NCBI GenBank assembly: GCA_963402885.1
Contig: OY727100.1
Coordinates: 21,361,665-21,425,664, forward strand
Direction: 5' to 3'
DNA: 64,000 nucleotides
Source of the DNA: Antedon bifida
Taxonomy: Eukaryota; Echinodermata; Crinoidea; Comatulida; Antedonidae
Within the stretch, counting starts at the first letter, position 1. Every line of letters starts with the position of its first letter. A model generated the notes under the pieces. The model saw nothing but the letters and a program-made list of their open reading frames with translations. It made no database searches and had not been told where the DNA came from. Positions 24,801 through 32,690 of the stretch are shown piece after piece. The position numbers and the translations under genes are program-made.

Positions 24801-27800
24801 AAAAGACAAATATATTCTGGATTATATTTCCTCCAAATCATGAAAGTTCAGCGTTGTTTGTATTATTTTGGTTTTAATACTCTGTTAAATACACAGTACT
24901 TTTTTCCCTATAATATTGTACAGTAGTAAGTTTGATAATAGTACAGCATAGATTACCGCATCACACGTGAAATATTATGCCAACATTGTTTACCGAATGA
25001 ATTGCTTTGCTTGACTAGTACAAACAAAGCTTTAATACAAAACATAAAGTCATATGATTTGAGGTTAAATAGCAATGGAATGCTGATTTTCCATAAAACT
25101 TTCCACTTGTCGAATTCTAACAATGCAAGCAGGATCAGATGACGGCGTAGTTCACGGGAACGATTATTATTCTTAATCTGTGGATCAACAGACGTAAAAA
25201 AGAACAAAATAGGAGGTCAATTTATTTGCAAAACACGGTTAGATTGTTTGGGGATTACCTGTTTTCCGGGAGTGAAAAGTTTGGTTGCAGGAAAGAAAAT
25301 TATTACAGGTAAGGTCAAGTTTGTTGATTATGTTCAATGAAAATTTCTACTTTTCGAGTTATATCTCGCTCCTCGAGGTTGATCCAGGTAAGCTACAGTA
25401 CTGTAGGCACGAAATAGACTAAACAATATAATCAATAATTTGTAATATTTTTCTGTTTGGATTCAAATATATAAAACCCTATTTTCAGGTGTAAAATATA
25501 TATATATATAATTGTTTTTAAATTAATTCATTGATTTTTAGCATCAGTTATCACTCGGCAGTTTAGAAATTGTTCTCTACCTGTTACTGTTATATTTGTA
25601 ACTGGTAATTTTAAAGTTGAAATTATATATTATACAATATAATTATTAATTTTCAATATTTTTCTGTTTGGAATCAAATTTCTAAACCGTATTACTATTT
25701 TCAAGTATAAAATATATTTTTTAACATCATTTCTAAATTAATTCATTCATTTTTTTCACTGGGCAGTTTAAATTTTGTGCCTGTGTTAATAGTGTTAAGA
25801 TCCAATAAGTTAAAACTGCCTAAATAAAGTGTTAATATTGTAAAGTCTGGTAAAGTTTAAAGTTAATATTACACAATATAATTATTAATTTGCAATGTTT
25901 TTCTGTTTGGAATCAAATTTCTACACCTTAGATCTTCAATAATTATTGTAGTCTCATCTAACCAACTTTGGCATGTTTTTTATTAATAAATTAAATATTA
26001 ATAAACATCATTGGCAATTATTAGTGGAATATCATAAAATTGTCATTAGTTTCTAATGTGTTTTATTAAACTATTCATGACAAGAATACTTAATTATGTT
26101 GAAATAATTACAATTACAAAAACAAAATTTCATAATATTTATTATTATTACTTCTTCAACAAAGTAAAAATAAATTTTTGATAAAAAATATTTTGATAAA
26201 AAAAAAATTATTTGTGCTTACCAATTAATTTTCACAAAAGATTAGGATAGAGTTGTGATTAAATTTTTCACTCTATATTATAATTTTAAGATTGATATCT
26301 CATATCTATTGATATCTGTATACCAGCATTAATCTAACATTTTTTATTACGGACTTAAAACCAAGATAACATGACGTTGAATATGAAATCCTGGATTATA
26401 AAATGCATCCTATTTAATAGAAAAAATGATTAATATGAATTATAATAATTATGTGTAATATCTATAAATATGTATGATGTCATTAATTTTATATTAATTT
26501 ATATGCAGTTTATCCACTTTTTACAGTTACAATGAAATTCTAAACTACATGTACTTCTTGAAATTTATTTTTGCCAGATTATTATTTATTAATTAACTGT
26601 AGGCTATTGCTAGCACTTGACCGTTTACAAAATCTTGAATACGCCAATGCTGTATTTAAAGATGTATTGTATTGTTCCCCAGAAACATAAAAAATGAAGA
26701 TTAATTAAATCAGACGTTGAATAGGTTATTTTGTAGTTTTAATATAAAGTTAATCCCTTCCAAAAAAAAAAATGAAAAAAAAAAATGTTTTCTCATATAA
26801 AATGACAATAAATGGAAAAATTCAACCAAAAACCTATTGGATGGCAGCCAATTTGACTATTTGTTTGCTTTAAATTACAGTTTTTTCAGGCTGTAAATAA
26901 TTTTTTTTCCGATTCAATTTTTGTTCAAAGTGAATAACTATTATGTGACATTAAAATGGCATATTAAAAAAAAAATTGAAAAAAAAAAAGGTTAGGGAGA
27001 CAATATATCTTTAAATTATATAATTTGAAATTATATTAATTAGTAAATAATTGAATTTGATGCATGATTACTAAAATTAATAAGACGATATATTATTCAA
27101 GACTACATCATTACATTAGCTGGATAAAATTATTAGATAATCTACGGAATCAATTTCTCCTACACAAATCTCAAACCTGGTTTCCAGAAGAAAAAAACCC
27201 GATGATGCGGAAAATGGAACGGACAGTCTTTGTGAGGCGGCCTGTGTTACAATGCTCGCAGCGACGTCGAAAGCTTCCTGGTAGGTAGATTAACAAACAC
27301 GCTTCGTGAAATTTCTTAACTCTGGCAGTCAACTTTAAAATTGTAGTTCTATAAGAATTTAAAATTTGCGTTGCTTGTCACCAGTGACTACTGGTAATTC
27401 ATACAGGTAATACTCAGACACCGGTACTGCAAGTCATCATCTCAGCCGCAATTGAGTAATCTTATTTTCTATGAATGAATGACACAAAACAACTAGCCAA
27501 TCAGATCAAAGCTTTTGTCTCCATAGCAGCCAAACCAACAGGATGCTAAATGCACTTATTAAACTGTTTGGTGAAAATTCCTATTGATGGGTTCTATTGT
27601 TTACAACAATGCCGGTGTCAGAAAGAAAACAATAGGTAGTGTATAGTGGAATTGTGCACTGTTTAATTTTTCTCTTCACTGGTCTAGGCAATTACTAGTA
27701 TATTAGGTTATTAGAGATCAGGTGAAAATGTTACTACAGACGACTGCAGTACTGTTAGTGTTACTGTGACTTTACAGTAGAAAGTTTAAATCAATGTTGA

Positions 27801-30170
27801 AATGTATCAGGCAGTCACTGCAATAAACAGGGGTGTAGGATTTACCGCCAAAAAGCTTAAATAATTACATAAATAGGTTAAAAGGATACACAAGTAGTTA
27901 CTGCAGTAACTGCAATAGAATAATAATCCTTTGTTATTTGTGCAATCAATTTCTGGTCCAATAAATAAAAAAACAAGTTGAAGAAATAAAAAATAATATC
28001 TTAATTAAATATAATTAAATTTAAAGAAAATGACAGACAAAATGACTGTGGGTATCAGTGGCTGGATCTCAATGAAGATTGGAATGAAATCAGCAAAATG
28101 TTAAATAAAAATGATAAAGTAAAACAGCCAGAAGAATTAGCAGAGCTTTAATAAATTACCAAAACAGTATTCATTTCATATTATAAATTATAATTACTTT
28201 TTTTTAAACAATACTCTATTATTTTATTAAAAAAATGTGTTTTATCATGGTGGTTTTTGACAAGATCATTAATTGTATAACTAACAATATTTTAAGTCTC
28301 GTTGCTGACTGTTGTCACCTACAGTACAACAAAATGCATACTTCAGAGGGCAGCAAACATAAATTTCCTACACATTTATTTTACAGACTTACAACAAGCC
28401 TAACTTGGACTATTAATGTACATTAATATTTTACTGTGCTCTTTTCGAAAATAGTTATTAAACAACATAAACACTACACAGAAATTAATAAACTAAAGTA
28501 ATACTAAATTATTGATGATCTTATAAGTTTTTATATTTAAAAAAAATATGTTTTTGGATAAGTTCAGGTTTTGAACAAATTCATTGTTAAGAATAAGTCC
28601 ATGTTTGTGAATAAGTTCACGTTATGGATAAGTAATAAGATGGTTATATGAATAAAAAAAAGAAAGGGAAACAGCAGGTGGTTTCTGGTTAGAAATTGAA
28701 CTGTAGGCACAAGTTAAAAATAGAAGGAAATCAGTGCGTTTGTATGGAATATTAAAAATATTAAAACTTTTACATTAAAAATGTTAATGTTAAATTGTTA
28801 ATTTTAAATGTCTCATCTACTGTCTGTAATAAAAATCTTAATTTTTAACTATAATAATATTAAACATAAAATAATTGTTAAAACAGCATTAGTATAGCAT
28901 CCATCATAAACTGTATCTATAACATGTCATCATTCTTTATCAAAACATCTAACCTGCAGAAATAATCTGATCACCTGATAGTAATTAATAATCAGGAATT
29001 AAATAACGTACCATTAACTCACAATGAAAGACATATGTTACCGGTACATTATATGCAGGTGTGGTGGTCATTTTAACAATTATATAATTGTATTATTGTA
29101 TTTTATCATATTTCAAATAGAATTTTTAAAAAAAACACTATATAATAATAGTTTTATTGAATGTACACTTTTGATTTTATGTTACTTGAACTAAAATATT
29201 TAGAAAAAAATTACAATAACACAATATTTACCTACTTTTTACAAAACTACAATAGTATATTACAACTGAGATTATTTTTAAGGGTTATGCACTTGTCAAT
29301 TGTACGACCCACTATACAACCCCTGGGAGAGGTGCGTCGGTATTATTAATACATGGTGCGTCAAAAAACGTAGATGGTACGTCACATCAATGAAAAATTG
29401 CGTGTCAATATCCATCACTTTATCACCCACCATATCATGAAAATATTGGGGGATTATTCTCATTAAAAAAACAGTAAAAATAATTGGCCTATTGGCCTTG
29501 TTTAGAAAAAAAAACTATAAAAAAAACACACAAATCAAACAAATACAGATGATAGGTCAACATATTTTTTTTATTTACTGATCAGTGATTTTTATAATTT
29601 GCAAAAAAAAAATAAATAGGCTGTCAGTATAGGCCTAGTCACATGAAAAACTGGAAATAAAAGCATGTTTAATATTACCTAGTACTTGCTAGGCCTACCT
29701 AGGCTAGAGATAGGCCTGATAAGTAATTAACACGTCATTACGTTAAATTAATAATTTAATAAGATTTATTAAAAATGTTATTAAAATTTATAAATTATTA
29801 TTTGTCTGTACCTGGTAAGGCTGTGTGAATCTCCATTTGTTGCACCTAGGCCTACACCAGATAAAGTAATTGGTGCACTAGCATTTCTCCTCATCGATGG
29901 ATGATCATTGTCTTTTGAAGTCTTCCCAAGATTGTCCATATTTAAAGAACCCGGTGGTGATGATGTGGTCAATCCAAGTTGTCTCTCCGCCGCAGTCCCA
30001 GTAGGCGATTCATCGGCTTTTCCGCCGCTGCTCAAACTACCTGCAAGTGCTGAAGGAAGAGAAGTCGGTCGGCCTTCGCGATTACCTGTCGTTGGTGATT
30101 CTTTACCCTCAGCAAGCTCTAAAAGTGTCCTCTGGCTTGGAAGCATTGACCGTTGGGCCTTCTGGGCCAT
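8813..30170 (-). CDS. GRAMD1: GRAMD1/Aster-type ER sterol transfer protein
   Basis: The common coding part joins 14 exons, high to low: 16478-16607, 16229-16313, 16009-16112, 15507-15602, 15295-15375, 14462-14659, 13844-13970, 13430-13579, 12963-13084, 12167-12312, 11398-11498, 10910-11062, 9537-9856 and 8813-8953 (stop). All junctions are in phase. With first exon 1b the protein is about 779 residues, with 1a about 770, close to vertebrate GRAMD1. Order: basic/serine-rich N-terminus, GRAM domain (motif FFTSFGSRDKSFMTIFKLWQ), acidic linker, VASt/ASTER domain, basic linker, a membrane segment (VMFAICLVLFLLVVVNVFLY), and a short tail with HEEELAKWRDII. The family moves cholesterol from plasma membrane to ER at contact sites. 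Introns carry many MITEs. The start codon depends on the promoter used (see the alternative first exons). Confidence 0.92.
9070..9260. repeat. Dispersed repeat, TACACTGGGGTAACCCC family
   Basis: Shares blocks such as ACTGGGGTAACCCCATACTC, AAGTGCACATGAGC and GATGTGTACACTGGAC with 50020-50180. Its left part (GGTGACCTCTTCAGTCAAAG, CCAGAGGGCCCAGT) is inverted at 38495-38590. Probably an old retroposon fragment. Confidence 0.6.
9898..10063. mobile_element. CTCTGTCTACAC-family MITE copy
   Basis: Full-length copy in the GRAMD1 intron 9857-10909. The right terminus is degenerate (TTTGAGAGTATAGAAAGAGC). Confidence 0.8.
10300..10895. repeat. Tandem array of MITE-derived ~130-bp units
   Basis: About five head-to-tail units. 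Each joins the MITE half GGTAGTGATATGACATCATC...TGATAGTGTAGACAGGGCTT to a spacer that is not in other MITE copies (AAGTCACCAACAGTACAACA AATTGCATATGATATACCC). Unit starts, measured on ACAGGGCTTA, are 10381, 10509, 10641 and 10773 (128-132 bp steps). The array ends about 15 bp from the donor site of GRAMD1 exon 10910-11062. Confidence 0.85.
11398..13579 (-). CDS. GRAMD1: GRAMD1 VASt (ASTER) sterol-binding domain exons
   Basis: Exons 13430-13579, 12963-13084, 12167-12312 and 11398-11498 encode the VASt fold. It opens with GKQYLNEVFGVSCETLFKLL and runs through KWRTEEDSSKDSRVVTYIFP, GPKSSQVTETQ, GIPYSDNFHVLGRWCITRVS and ENKCRLCVHAEINFTKASWF to VHVGLKNGYIFLG. These correspond position by position to the vertebrate Aster domain (for example the GPK...ETQ and ...CRL.V segments). 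The domain holds the sterol-binding groove. Confidence 0.9.
11534..11700. mobile_element. CTCTGTCTACAC-family MITE copy
   Basis: Complete copy, AAAGCTCTGTCTACACTATC to GTAGACAGAGCTT, 35 bp upstream (minus-strand sense) of the acceptor of exon 11398-11498. Confidence 0.85.
11770..12000 (-). repeat. SINE-like fragment split by a short MITE (11833-11954)
   Basis: Left piece TGTTCACATGACAAACATTC ... CTACATAAACAAAGTC and right piece TAAGTCCTAGGGAATGGAGA are adjacent in the intact relatives at 39160-39235 and 14230-14300. A 122-bp internally deleted CTCTGTCTACAC MITE sits exactly between them, so the MITE landed in the older SINE. Confidence 0.65.
12350..12940. repeat. 67-bp tandem repeat in GRAMD1 intron
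   Basis: From about 12595 the unit holding TTGCACAAATGGTAAACAAA and TAAATTACAATGCCTTAAAT recurs every 67 bp (TTGCACAAAT at 12631, 12698, 12765, 12832, 12899). Upstream, 12350-12595 contains older divergent copies (AAAATTAGTATAAATTATAC type). The array ends about 25 bp from the donor of exon 12963-13084. Confidence 0.85.
13844..14659 (-). CDS. GRAMD1: GRAMD1 acidic linker exons between GRAM and VASt
   Basis: Exon 14462-14659 starts EMPPVEFWKWIHCNYGYDLG, the conserved tail of the GRAM region, and then becomes acidic. Exon 13844-13970 (EEPAVKEVEYIIEEDENG...) continues the linker up to the VASt domain. Both begin in phase 0. The intron between them holds a MITE split by a SINE. Confidence 0.88.
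14063..14426. mobile_element. MITE interrupted by a tRNA-type SINE
   Basis: The left MITE part (TAAAGCTCTGTCTACACTTT ... TTTTTTGTCAAAC) ends near 14172. The right terminus TTAAGACAGAGCTTTAA reappears at 14409-14426. The intervening 14175-14408 is a minus-oriented SINE-like copy, so the SINE is younger than this MITE. Confidence 0.7.
14175..14408 (-). repeat. tRNA-derived SINE-like element
   Basis: On the minus strand it starts TGGAGTTGTGGCTTGGTGGT (A-box-like) and carries a B-box-like GGGTTCAAGTCCCGTC. A body with the CTTTTAATAAGACTTTTTTT and CTTGTGAACTGAGGG parts follows. Relatives are at 39130-39312, 19313-19805 (split), 11770-12000 (split) and 54860-54985 (plus strand). Confidence 0.7.
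15295..16313 (-). CDS. GRAMD1: GRAMD1 GRAM domain exons
   Basis: Exons 16229-16313, 16009-16112, 15507-15602 and 15295-15375 encode EEFQKLFKGIPDTERLTVDY, SCALQKEILVHGRMYVTQNY, LCFYANIFKWETT, LTIQLKDITAVTKERTVRFI and the ending FFTSFGSRDKSFMTIFKLWQ. This is a canonical GRAM (PH-like) domain of the Aster type, which senses phosphatidylserine and cholesterol in the plasma membrane in characterised homologues. A MITE at 15671-15813 lies in the intron upstream of exon 15507-15602. Confidence 0.92.
15671..15813. mobile_element. CTCTGTCTACAC-family MITE copy, short
   Basis: TAAGCTCTGTCTACACTATC at left and GTAGACAGAGCTTTA at right. About 15 bp of the inner left arm is missing. Confidence 0.8.
17716..17925. 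mobile_element. Palindromic MITE, GTCTATTTCATGCCTAGCTT ends
   Basis: A nearly perfect 210-bp inverted repeat. GTCTATTTCATGCCTAGCTT at left matches AAGCTAGGCATGAAATAGAC at right, and the inner blocks TCGAAGAGCGAGATATA and TATATCTCGCTCTTCGA are also inverted. Half copies occur at 25345-25424, 39590-39675 (IFT46 intron) and about 16395-16432. Confidence 0.8.
18414..18499 (-). CDS. GRAMD1: GRAMD1 candidate alternative first exon 1c
   Basis: An open frame with ATG at 18499 (MKVRRARGIRNKRSSQGDRL ...FELREI) ends at a GTACTC donor after AG, leaving two bases of a codon as the other first exons do. It would splice in frame to 19157-19183 or 16478-16607. The surroundings (18340-18560) are CpG-rich against an AT-rich background, as expected of a promoter. 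The frame is open further upstream to about 18622 without another ATG. No transcript evidence. Confidence 0.5.
19157..19183 (-). CDS. GRAMD1: GRAMD1 27-nt cassette exon candidate
   Basis: CTTCTAG acceptor and GTATTA donor enclose 27 nt (IKSEDKNT plus split codons). It begins with the third base and ends with the first two bases of a codon, so skipping or inclusion keeps the frame. Confidence 0.5.
19313..19805 (-). repeat. SINE-like copy split by a palindromic MITE (about 19376-19740)
   Basis: The flanks TCATTATCCTTCTTTAAAGA (left) and AAGTGTTTGGAAGTGGAG plus AAATCCTGACATTTGACACG (right) match the two halves of the 39130-39312 SINE. Between them lies an inverted-repeat element: AGTGATAACGATCAACGATA and AATAGATAAA at left against TTTATCTATTTATCGTCGAT and ATCGTTATCGCC at right. 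Its centre has CAATCAAATGACGTCATGAT. Confidence 0.65.
20011..20168. mobile_element. CTCTGTCTACAC-family MITE copy
   Basis: TTAAGCTCTGTCTACAACTT to GTAGACAGAGCTTTA, inside the GRAMD1 intron 19184-20273. The inner arms are shuffled by a small deletion. Confidence 0.75.
20274..20321 (-). CDS. GRAMD1: GRAMD1 48-nt cassette exon candidate
   Basis: CTTTCAG acceptor, GTAATAC donor, 48 nt, serine-rich (LPSSSTSSTHSMLSF). The codon phase is the same as that of the 60- and 27-nt exons, so it is interchangeable. Confidence 0.5.
20395..20740 (-). repeat. Dispersed ~250-350 bp repeat (copy 1 of 3)
   Basis: Inverted relative to 26765-27012 and 53625-53878. Shared blocks, in the other copies' orientation, include ATTCAACCAAAAACC, ATTGG.TGGCAGCCAATTTGACT and TTATGTGACATTAAAATGGC. 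No ORF or clear ends. Confidence 0.6.
20793..20953. mobile_element. CTCTGTCTACAC-family MITE copy
   Basis: Complete copy in the opposite arm order (TTTGACAAAAAAAGTGTGAT first). It lies 115 bp from the donor of the 60-nt cassette exon. Confidence 0.8.
21068..21127 (-). CDS. GRAMD1: GRAMD1 60-nt cassette exon candidate
   Basis: CAG acceptor and GTAAGT donor enclose 60 nt encoding KNSESSDVNADECSQSGDE, a hydrophilic acidic insert in the N-terminal tail. It has the same split-codon phase as its neighbours. Confidence 0.55.
21254..21423. mobile_element. CTCTGTCTACAC-family MITE copy
   Basis: Complete, about 170 bp, TAAAGCTCTGTCTACACTAT to GTAGACAGAGCTTTA. It is the last clear copy before a gap in the family that extends to 43.9 kb. 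Confidence 0.85.
21424..23919. other. GRAMD1 intron, mostly featureless
   Basis: AT-rich with no exon-like blocks. At 22040-22120 it has a stretch (TTACCTCCACATAGGAGGTT then TCTTTGTGTGTGTCTGTGAA) that looks like the end of a dispersed repeat. At 23150-23300 there is a G-rich minisatellite. Confidence 0.4.
23150..23300 (+). repeat. G-rich degenerate minisatellite
   Basis: Five to six variants of GGTGGGGGACCAATAACTTT, unit about 24-28 bp, with many GGGG runs on the plus strand (CCCC in the GRAMD1 transcript). Potential G-quadruplex on the non-template strand. Confidence 0.65.
23920..24305 (-). CDS. GRAMD1: GRAMD1 candidate alternative first exon 1b
   Basis: ATG at 24305 opens a 128-codon frame (MMKLNIQSEDGTRQEENDDE ...) that becomes serine/threonine-rich, then strongly basic (LSPKLKKVTKLIKKKVAIKS), and stops at a GTAAGT donor in AAACT|. 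The two leftover bases plus the C of exon 16478-16607, or the T of exon 21068-21127, restore a Leu codon. The length, composition and basic end resemble vertebrate GRAMD1 N-termini. Confidence 0.7.
26765..27012 (+). repeat. Dispersed ~250-bp repeat (copy 2 of 3)
   Basis: Begins in A-rich DNA and contains GGAAAAATTCAACCAAAAAC, GATGGCAGCCAATTTGACTA and ATTATGTGACATTAAAATGG. It ends in GGGAGACAATATATCTTTAA. The 53625-53878 copy is the closest match. Confidence 0.65.
27178..27285 (-). other. GC-rich exon-like block of unknown role
   Basis: On the minus strand it is bounded by CTACCTACCAG and a GTTTGA donor with an open frame (EAFDVAASIVTQAASQRLSV ...) ending in the same two-base phase as GRAMD1 first exons, but it has no ATG. 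On the plus strand it also has TTTCCAG and GTAGGT boundaries. It may be a non-coding first exon of GRAMD1, a decayed exon, or chance. Confidence 0.25.
28030..28152 (-). repeat. Dispersed repeat fragment (Penelope-like family)
   Basis: Shares GGTATCAGTGGCTGGATCTC and AGTAAAACAGCCAGAA with 42500-42665 and, inverted, with 54425-54745. It is the truncated member and lacks the CTGATGA block. Confidence 0.6.
29812..30170 (-). CDS. GRAMD1: GRAMD1 candidate alternative first exon 1a
   Basis: ATG at 30170 starts MAQKAQRSMLPSQRTLLELA and the frame stays open for 119 codons to a GTACAG donor after ACC AG|. The sequence is Ser/Gly/Pro-rich (SLPSALAGSLSSGGKADESP, PGSLNMDNLGKTSKDN). The phase fits every downstream GRAMD1 exon that begins with one base. 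No other gene in the window accepts it on this strand. Assignment to GRAMD1 is by position and phase; the N-terminus of this family is poorly conserved. Confidence 0.6.
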
Positions 30171-30273
30171 TCCAGAATTAATATGCAACAAATGAAAACT
30201 AAAAATGACTTTTATTTACATTTTTGAGAACTCAAGATTGTAATAATGATGTTGATTTGCTGATGGGAAAAAA

Positions 30274-30480
30274 ATCGAGGTATATTCAGAGCGTCATTCT
30301 GGCGACTGGAGCATCCTCTACTTTTCTACGAAGCGCCATTTATGCCTTTATTAACTTCAATAATAGAAATTGTACTACGGTAACTGCTCAAGTGGACCCA
30401 ATTTAGCACCAGGGTAGCACAGTGATATAAAATAGAAATAAATTCACTAAATTTAAATATCTTTTCGTATGTTAATACAC
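30274..30480 (+). repeat. Left arm of promoter-proximal inverted repeat
   Basis: GAGGTATATTCAGAGCGTCA, CATCCTCTACTTTTCTACGA and TAGTACTACGGTAAC-type blocks recur in reverse orientation at 36950-37160. The outer edge is about 104 bp upstream of the GRAMD1 exon 1a ATG. The inner part merges into the 99-bp repeats. Confidence 0.8.
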
Positions 30481-31095
30481 TGTGCTAAAGTGGACACAAT
30501 TTGGCGCCAGGGTAGCACAGTGATATAAAATAGAAATAAAGTAATTTAAGTTTCAATATCTTTTCGTATGTTAATACACTGTGCTCAAGTGGACACAATT
30601 TGGCGCCAGTGGAGCACAGTGATATAAAATAGAAATAAAGTCATTTAAGTTTCAATATCTTTTCGTATGTTAATACACTGTGCTCAAGTGGACCCAATTT
30701 GGCGCCAATGGAGCACAGTGATATAAAATAGAAATAAAGTAATTTAAGTTTCAATATCTTTTCGTATGTTAAAACACTGTGCTCAAGTGGACCTAATTTG
30801 AAGTCACTTAAGTTTAAATATCTTTTCGTATGTTAATACACTGTGCTCAAGTGGACCTAATTTGAAGTCACTTAAGTTTAAATATCTTTTCGTATGTTAA
30901 TACACTGTGCTCAAGTGGACACAATTTGGTACCAGTGGAGCACAGTGATGTAAACTAGAAATAAGTTATTGAATGTTATTATCTTTTCGTATGTTAAACT
31001 GTGCTCCAGTGGACTCAATTAAGTTTCAATATATTTTCGTATGTTAATACACTGTGCTCCAGTGGATCCAATTTGGCACCAATGGTGGAGCACAG
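30389..31095. repeat. 99-bp tandem repeat array
   Basis: AGTGGAC starts at 30391, 30489, 30588, 30687, 30786, 30850, 30914, 31008 and 31061. The full unit is 98-99 bp. The 64-bp steps lack the GCGCCAGTGGAGCACAGTGA part, and the end copies are truncated. Each unit contains the inverted pair CACTGTGCT / AGCACAGTG and the block ATCTTTTCGTATGTTAA. Confidence 0.85.
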
Positions 31096-31119
31096 CGAAA
31101 TAGCCACATACAAAAACAT

Positions 31120-31400
31120 CGAGAACTAGAATTTAATTCGTCACTTTGACGAATTTTAGGTGATAATTTTTATAATTTTACTGATATTTAATTTTTTAAA
31201 AACATGCACGTATGTTAAATATTACTGCAAAATATTGATTTGTGCAATCCTGTGATCTGATATGATGCTTATGGTGCTGATTGGTGCCTATTATGTGTCA
31301 TAGAATATATGCTCTATACTCTACAGTGTACTGTATATCTATATACAGTGTAACATAGGTGAAATTACGGGAACCACATCATGTTTGAATTTTGAAAAAT
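31120..31400 (+). repeat. Dispersed repeat shared with 62050-62290
   Basis: Both copies carry AACTAGAATTTAATTCGTCA, the hairpin ATTCGTCACTTTGACGAAT, CATGCACGTA.GTTAA, CTGTATATCTATATACAGTG and CATAGGTGAAATTACGGGA in the same order over about 240 bp. Confidence 0.75.
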
Positions 31401-32431
31401 ACTTCTGAAAATACTTCAAAAATATTTCAAACTTTCAGGTATATATGTTAAATATCGGTACTCTATAAAAATTAGTTTCAAGCCATATCAGTTATTTTAA
31501 TAACTTGCGTTTGTGTCTAAGATAAATACTTATTTAGTGTCCCCGGAGAGTGCACCTATTCATGGAAATATGAAATTAAATATTAAGTCTCCAGTACTAG
31601 CCCACCATGGTTGTGGCAGAGCTAATAATAATGAAAATAGAGCCCAGAATTGCACTTATACTTATTACTATACATAATCACCTATGATAATTATGGTAAT
31701 GTTAAAATTTCAACTATCCAGATGCGACTTCAAAATTGTAGAAGTGGTTTTCTACTTCGACTCGTATAAGGCCAGCGACGGAATTAGTCTACTTCGAAAT
31801 TGGTCTAAAAATCGGCATCTTTGGAAATGTTCTATATTTGATCTTATTTCACTCTCCATTTACCCCATACAAAAACCATCGGAGACTAACTATCTGTTTA
31901 AAACATGTTTATTCTGGGGACGGTGCGGCTATACACACCAACTACCGTAAAAGTTTATTCATAACATTTTACAATGCAATATCTTGCATGAATCGGACAT
32001 TTTCGCTACCAATGTAGCAACATTAACAAAATCAAAATTTAACAGTGTGGTGTGTTGACCGCGAATGACTAACAATACCATCTTTCCCACTACACCTGCA
32101 CAACCATTGCATAACAACGCACGGCATACCAAACCGTTTCGTACACCTGCGATGAAAATATAAATTCAATTTCTTTTAAAATTGAGGGCGGCAAACATAA
32201 AATTTACGGGATCGAATACGGGTTGAAAAAAAAAAAATTAAATAAAAAAAAAGATGTTAAATGTGCTCTCCCTGCCTCAGCACTAAGGCCCTGCCACAGC
32301 CTTTTGGGGTCGTTTCCAGCACATCACCAGATGCATTGATGTTGTCGCCTCATGATGTGTGGTGGAAAGGGGGACGTATAATTCTGTGAACCCCAAACAC
32401 AGTGGCCGCATGCCTTTAACTCTATTCCACC

Positions 32432-32503
32432 GACCAGCGTGGGAATCGAACCCACGACATACGTGTTGTCAACACGACGCTCAGGCGACTGAGCTAACTG
32501 ATC
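32432..32503 (-). repeat. tRNA-like cloverleaf, anticodon GAC, array copy 1
   Basis: 72 nt on the minus strand. Acceptor stem GATCAGT/GCTGGTC (7 of 7 including G-T pairs), D arm GCTC-AGTCGCCT-GAGC, anticodon loop TTGACAA (GAC, Val codon GTC) with 4 of 5 stem pairs, T arm GTGGG-TTCGATT-CCCAC. It is followed by a non-tRNA body of about 200 bp (CAGGGCCTTAGTGCTGAGGC region), so it is probably a SINE head rather than a gene. Confidence 0.6.
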
Positions 32504-32604
32504 ATTTTGGTTTTAAGAAGGTTAATATGATAGTTATGACGTACTGATGAATTACGTAATACACGTATAAATAGACTATTATCAGCTATTCAGTCATGTA
32601 ATAC

Positions 32605-32690
32605 TTTGTGGCCTAACGGGTAATGCTCAGGTTTAGGTGCTCTGAGCTCTAGTAGATTGGGTTCGAACCTCTACGGATACTTTTTTTTTT
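32605..32690 (+). repeat. Second tRNA-like block, array copy 1
   Basis: TGGCCTAACGGGTAATGCTC resembles an A box region and GGGTTCGAACCTCTACGG a B box/T arm. A run of T follows directly (32683 on), as in a Pol III terminator. The acceptor stem is not convincing. Copies lie at about 34466-34551 and 36327-36412. Confidence 0.5.

Larger units (their letters stand above)
24306..29811. other. Long GRAMD1 intron / spacer
   Basis: Very AT-rich. A degenerate tandem structure lies at 25449-25960 (TTTTTCTGTTTGGA at 25449, 25659 and 25898). Other contents are a half MITE at 25345-25424, one dispersed repeat at 26765-27012, and a Penelope-like fragment at 28030-28152. A GC-rich exon-like block lies at 27178-27285; otherwise nothing recognisable. 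Confidence 0.45.

Noticed and set aside
27064..27288. Plus-strand 74-codon ORF with basic C-terminus (RRPVLQCSQRRRKLPGR)
   Set aside because: Could be an exon by its splice-like ends, but no neighbouring plus-strand exons exist; listed only as an exon-like block on the minus strand with low confidence.
32359..32547. 62-codon ORF repeated identically three times (also 34220-34408, 36081-36269)
   Set aside because: It reads antisense through the tRNA-like cloverleaf and SINE body; identity reflects the 1.86-kb array, not protein selection.
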